Part shown: piece after piece, positions 5,215 through 8,258 of the stretch | How the letters are laid out: each line of letters begins with the position of its first letter | Position numbering within the stretch: position 1 is the stretch's first letter | NCBI GenBank assembly: GCA_012270635.1 | Contig: JAAXHX010000104.1 | Location: forward strand, 4,672-12,929 | From: Dehalococcoidia bacterium | GTDB taxonomy: Bacteria > Chloroflexota > Dehalococcoidia > Plut-88900 | Reading direction: 5' to 3' | Length of the DNA: 8,258 nucleotides | Notes under the pieces: generated by a model | What the model was told of the DNA's origin: nothing | Seen by the model: only the letters and a program-made list of their open reading frames with translations | The model's database searches: none | Made by a program: the position numbers and the translations under genes

Positions 5215-6939
5215 GTGTATAGGGCCATAGCGTTATTGGGGGTCGTGCTGATAGTCGGGGTTGGCATCTTTCTGACGAAGGGCGTGGCTAGTGCAGAGCC
5301 CAAAGACTACGACTCTGACGGTGATGGACTAATTAGTAAATCTGAAGCTGTCCAGGCTTTCACCGACTACTTCGCCGACCACATTACCAAGGACAAGGTC
5401 CTGGAAGTCATTAAACGGTATTTTGCGTCGCCACAGCCTGAAGAGGACGTGACAGCGCCTGAATTGGTTGAAGTAACCCTGGACCGCTCCGAGATAGACG
5501 TTAGTCAGACGGCTAGGCAAATTATTGTTTATGCCCGAGTGAAAGATGATCAAGCGGGAGTCCCATATGTATCGTTAACCTTTAGCGGCCCGGTGGCGCC
5601 GCATGAAGTAAGCACGACGATGTATGTGCTTGCGAGTGGGACTCCCACGGATGGAGTGTACGTGGGAACGATAACCTTGCCCCGACTCAGCAAGTCCGGG
5701 ACATGGCGTCTTGATTCCGTCCAGTTAGAAGACAAAGCCGGCAACCATATTTTGTACTCACTAGGTGAGCTTGTTAATCTTGGGTTGTCACCTTCGTTCG
5801 AAGTAATGTCACCTAAGGATGACCTGACACCCCCCGAGTTGCTTGAAATCTCTGTCAAGTCCCCTGAGGTGGACGTCAGTGCCGGGGCTCAAGAAATCAC
5901 CGTCACTATACGGGCCACGGACAATTTAGAGCTGGGCGACATTGCGAGGGTGGACTTCAAAAGCCCATCCGGGGAGCAGAGAATATTGTTGCTTGCGCTT
6001 GAGCCGAGTGAAAGAATTTTGACTGTCAGAGAATACGTGGCCAAGAAACTTTTGCCCCAACACAGCGAATCCGGAACTTGGCGCACCTCCTTTACCCAGC
6101 TGCGAGACAGAGCTGGAAACTATCGAGATTATTTGCCTGAAGAACTAACGCAGCGGGGATTATCCGTATCTTTCGAAGTGGTGTCATCTAATCAGGACGT
6201 GACGCCTCCCGAGTTGCTTGACGTATCCGTTGAACCTTCCATGATAGACGTAACCGGTGGCGATGTGCGCATTACCGCTACCGCACAGGCAATCGATGAT
6301 GTAAGTGGAATTGACTATATTATGATGGACTTTTGGAGTCCGTCAGCAAACCAGGACGCAACTGTATTTGTTAGACCGAGTCCGCAGGTGGGGACTGCTA
6401 TGGATCGCGCATACTTGAAGGGAACAACGACTCTATCCCGATACAGTGAATCCGGGACATGGCGTCTTGGGTCTGTCCAAATACGTGACAAAGTTGGAAA
6501 CGAACGACTTTACCCCTTGGAAGAGTTTAAGCGGCTTGAGCTATACCATACTTTTGAAGTGACGTCGATCGAGGGAGACTCAAACTATCCGGAGTTATAT
6601 GGATTGACACTTTCCCATTCCGAGGTATACCTGGATGAAGGGGACGCATTTATTACTGTCGGTGTTCGAGCGACCGATGACTCATCGGGTATAGATTACG
6701 TGGAGGTAAGTTTTCTGGGACCAGCGAAGCAGTGGATAAGATCGGTGCTTACAGGTCCAATAACAGGGACCTCAACCGATGGAGAGTTTGTCGGGACGAT
6801 ATTTGTTCCACAACATCTCCCTTCCGGCATCTGGCGCATCCTCCTATCTTTAGTAGACAAAGCCGGAAATGGACTAAACTACTCTGGGGAGAATTTGGTG
6901 GAACTTGGGTTGCCCGAGTCCTTTGAGATACTGAAATAA
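5215..6939 (+). CDS. Exported protein with one EF-hand loop and four Ig-like repeats
   Basis: A 574-residue surface or secreted protein. Residues 3-20 are a hydrophobic signal/anchor helix and VASA-E suggests cleavage near 27. A canonical calcium loop follows: D33-S-D35-G-D37-G-L-I40-S-K-S-E44, with an amphipathic helix to about 70. Four Ig-like modules of about 125 residues start near 78, 203, 328 and 455 (such as DVTPPELLDVSVEPSMIDV). Each has a late signature, SGTWRLDSVQLEDKAGN in module 1, at 161, 286, 413 and 537, and ends in a GLSPSFEV-like strand. Module 4 is the most diverged. No enzyme domain, sorting signal or C-terminal anchor is seen, so adhesion or a structural role is a guess. 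The GTG at 5215 follows an in-frame TGA at 5200; GAGGG (5201-5205) is a weak ribosome site at 9 nt. GC is about 45% in a sampled line against 63% in the amidohydrolase. Confidence 0.8.
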   Translation: MYRAIALLGVVLIVGVGIFLTKGVASAEPKDYDSDGDGLISKSEAVQAFTDYFADHITKDKVLEVIKRYFASPQPEEDVTAPELVEVTLDRSEIDVSQTARQIIVYARVKDDQAGVPYVSLTFSGPVAPHEVSTTMYVLASGTPTDGVYVGTITLPRLSKSGTWRLDSVQLEDKAGNHILYSLGELVNLGLSPSFEVMSPKDDLTPPELLEISVKSPEVDVSAGAQEITVTIRATDNLELGDIARVDFKSPSGEQRILLLALEPSERILTVREYVAKKLLPQHSESGTWRTSFTQLRDRAGNYRDYLPEELTQRGLSVSFEVVSSNQDVTPPELLDVSVEPSMIDVTGGDVRITATAQAIDDVSGIDYIMMDFWSPSANQDATVFVRPSPQVGTAMDRAYLKGTTTLSRYSESGTWRLGSVQIRDKVGNERLYPLEEFKRLELYHTFEVTSIEGDSNYPELYGLTLSHSEVYLDEGDAFITVGVRATDDSSGIDYVEVSFLGPAKQWIRSVLTGPITGTSTDGEFVGTIFVPQHLPSGIWRILLSLVDKAGNGLNYSGENLVELGLPESFEILK

Positions 6940-6943
6940 TGCC

Positions 6944-8161
6944 TCAATGCAAAGCCGCCGAGGACGCCGCCCCCTTCTCATTCACGAGGCTGCCGTCCGA
7001 GAAGCGGGCCAGGGAGAAGGGTTTTATCAGGTCGGGGGTCTGGCCGGTGTCGATGAGCTCGGCCATCATCTTGCCCGAAATAGGCGCGGCCTTGAAGCCG
7101 TAGGTGCCCCATCCGCAGTTGAGCAGAAACCCATCCAGTCCCGACACCGGCCCCATGATGGGAGCGTAGTCGGGGGTCATGTCGCAGATGCCGGTCCACT
7201 GGCGGAGGATGTTCACGTCCTTCAGGAAGGGGAACATCCGCAATGCCCCGGCGGAAAGCTCCTCCATCATGGGGAAGGTGGACTTGAGGGAGTAGCTGGT
7301 GTAGTGGTCCACGGCCCCGCCGATGACCAGTTCGCCGCGGTCGGTCTGGTAGACGTAGACGTGGAAGCTGGTGGAGGAGACCCCGAGCTGGAAGATCGGC
7401 TTCAGGGGCTCAGTGACCATGGCCTGCAGGGGGTGGGTGACCATGGGAAGGTCCAGTCCGACCATCGCCGCGATGGTCGAGCTCCAGGCGGCGGTGCAGT
7501 TCACGACGAGGTCGGTCTGTATCGGGCCCCGGTTGGTCTCGACGCCCGTGACCCGGCCATTGCTCCGGTTTATTCCCGTGATCTCGGTGAAGGGATGAAT
7601 CTCGGCGCCCCGGCGGTCGGCGGCCCGGGCGTAAGCCCAGATGACGGCGTCGTGGCGGATGACCCCGCCGGGCGGATGGTACAGCGCGGCGAGCACCGGC
7701 AGGTCTTTGCCTTGGCGCATGTCGAGGACCGGGACCATCTCCCGGATGTCGTCGGGGCCGATGATCCTGCTGTCCACGCCGAGGACCGCATTGGCGTCGG
7801 CGCGGAGGCGGAGGGCGTAGATGGAGGACTCGGTGTGGGCCAGTTCCAGCCGCCCCATCTGGCTGAACAGCAGGTTGTAGCCCAGGTCCTGGGAGAGGTC
7901 CTCGTAGAGCTTGACGCTTTCGTGGAAGAAGGGGATGCCCTCCGGGGTGACGTAGTTGGCCCGGATGATGGCCGTGGACCGGGCGCTGGCCCCACCCCCG
8001 AGGTATCCCTTGTCCAGCACGGCGACGTTGGTGATGCCCCTCTGCCCCAGATAGTAGGCGATGGCGAGCCCGTGCACCCCGGCCCCGGCTATGACGACGT
8101 CGTAGCGGGGCTTGAGCGTCGGGTCTCGCCACATCCGCTCTTTTTTGAACAGCTGAAACAT
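6944..8161 (-). CDS. FAD-dependent oxidoreductase, sarcosine oxidase beta subunit (SoxB)-like
   Basis: A 405-residue DAO-family flavoenzyme, close in length to heterotetrameric SoxB. The FAD Rossmann motif is VVIAGAGVHG (G26-A-G28-V-H-G31), with the ribose-binding acid at D50 (VLDKGYLGGG). GGVIRHDAVIWAYAR places H170 where SoxB binds FMN covalently, and CGWGTYGFKAAP supplies K357 at the SoxB active-site lysine. SoxB oxidises sarcosine to glycine and passes the methyl group to tetrahydrofolate with its partners. Those partners (alpha, gamma, delta) are not next to it, so substrate and complex are uncertain; dimethylglycine or another secondary amine is possible. The ATG at 8161 is preferred over TTG at 8212 because it shares its A with the stop of the upstream M24 gene (TGATG), which implies coupled translation and explains the absence of a close ribosome site. 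It converges on the Ig-like gene with a 4-nt gap and no terminator. Confidence 0.88.
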   Translation of the reverse strand: MFQLFKKERMWRDPTLKPRYDVVIAGAGVHGLAIAYYLGQRGITNVAVLDKGYLGGGASARSTAIIRANYVTPEGIPFFHESVKLYEDLSQDLGYNLLFSQMGRLELAHTESSIYALRLRADANAVLGVDSRIIGPDDIREMVPVLDMRQGKDLPVLAALYHPPGGVIRHDAVIWAYARAADRRGAEIHPFTEITGINRSNGRVTGVETNRGPIQTDLVVNCTAAWSSTIAAMVGLDLPMVTHPLQAMVTEPLKPIFQLGVSSTSFHVYVYQTDRGELVIGGAVDHYTSYSLKSTFPMMEELSAGALRMFPFLKDVNILRQWTGICDMTPDYAPIMGPVSGLDGFLLNCGWGTYGFKAAPISGKMMAELIDTGQTPDLIKPFSLARFSDGSLVNEKGAASSAALH

Positions 8162-8258
8162 CAGAGGGGCACGACCCGAAGGCTCCTTTCCCGGGCGGTG
8201 AGGGACTCCCAACCGGTCTCGGTGACTAGGACGGTTTCGCTGAACCCGACTCCCCGCT
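8161..8258 (-). CDS. M24 family metallopeptidase / creatinase-like protein, C-terminal end (runs off right edge)
   Basis: The last 31 codons and TGA (8161-8163) of a gene entering from the right. The peptide GVGFSETVLVTETGWESLT resembles the final strand of M24 'pita-bread' enzymes (Xaa-Pro aminopeptidase, methionine aminopeptidase, creatinase), whose last metal-binding glutamate lies in an E-D/H-T-x-x-V-T context followed by G-x-E-x-L-T. Here the residues are S-E-T, so the glutamate is shifted by one or replaced. The tail is RSLRVVPL. Its TGA overlaps the ATG of the SoxB-like gene, so the two are surely one transcript. An AAGGAG (8183-8188) within this gene is 21 nt from that ATG. The call rests on a short segment; creatinase or peptidase cannot be separated from it. 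Confidence 0.65.
   Translation of the reverse strand, partial: RGVGFSETVLVTETGWESLTARERSLRVVPL

Noticed and set aside
5189..5230. Thirteen-codon upstream frame ATG CAG AGT ... TAG overlapping the Ig-like gene's GTG
   Set aside because: The nearby GGGG lies only one base from the ATG, so initiation is unlikely; nothing in the peptide suggests a leader or attenuator.
5061..5303. Minus-strand open frame of 80 codons over the amidase leader and the Ig-like gene start
   Set aside because: It covers the divergent control region, has no hydrophobic or family pattern, and opposes the signal peptide codons.
5307..5425. Dockerin domain at the start of the Ig-like protein
   Set aside because: Only one EF-hand loop is present, whereas dockerins have two duplicated calcium-binding segments; no cohesin or cellulosome gene is nearby.
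8162..8212. TTG start at 8212 for the SoxB-like gene
   Set aside because: It adds 17 residues unlike SoxB and lies within the M24 gene; the TGATG overlap at 8159-8163 gives a better start.

Overview
The window looks like an accessory stretch of a GC-rich bacterial chromosome. Its gene content is typical of heterotrophs carrying many paralogues of catabolic families: Rieske oxygenase, amidohydrolase, amidase-signature enzyme, gamma-glutamyltranspeptidase, M24 peptidase/creatinase-like protein and SoxB-like flavoenzyme. Together with the dispersed repeat core CTTCGACAGGCTCAG, this would fit a marine or groundwater Chloroflexota (SAR202/Dehalococcoidia-type) genome. That placement is an inference from gene style, not something the sequence proves. 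Most genes use AGGAGG-type ribosome binding sites; two start with GTG.

Layout. Positions 1-383 (-) hold the 5' end of a gamma-glutamyltranspeptidase. Positions 384-865 are a non-coding divergent region holding three copies of a dispersed repeat (two direct, one inverted), a small hairpin and two candidate promoters. Positions 866-1930 (+) encode a COG2159-type amidohydrolase. Between 1931 and 2482 lie a decayed 3' end of a second Rieske oxygenase (-), an unassigned open-frame tail (-), and a 77-residue two-helix membrane protein (-) with its own near-consensus promoter. Positions 2483-3589 (-) encode an intact Rieske oxygenase, preceded by an amidase-signature enzyme (3646-5064, -). The two are 56 nt apart, with a perfect 8-bp inverted repeat across the junction. 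Positions 5215-6939 (+) encode an exported protein with one EF-hand loop and four Ig-like modules, clearly lower in GC than its neighbours. It converges, with a 4-nt gap, on a SoxB-like flavoprotein (6944-8161, -). The ATG of that gene overlaps the stop codon of an M24-family gene entering from the right edge (8161-8258, -).

How the genes may work together. The Rieske protein has the E-C-Y-H-C-P-G-V-H-P active-site pattern seen in glycine betaine/carnitine monooxygenase-type enzymes. The SoxB-like protein keeps the residues expected of a sarcosine oxidase beta subunit, and the M24 fold also includes creatinase, which makes sarcosine. With an amidase, an amidohydrolase and a gamma-glutamyltranspeptidase nearby, the region could serve breakdown of N-methylated or amide/peptide compounds. 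Only the M24-SoxB pair (overlapping codons) and perhaps the amidase-Rieske pair look transcriptionally linked; the rest of the pathway idea is inference. I saw no CRISPR array, rRNA, tRNA, transposase or integrase.
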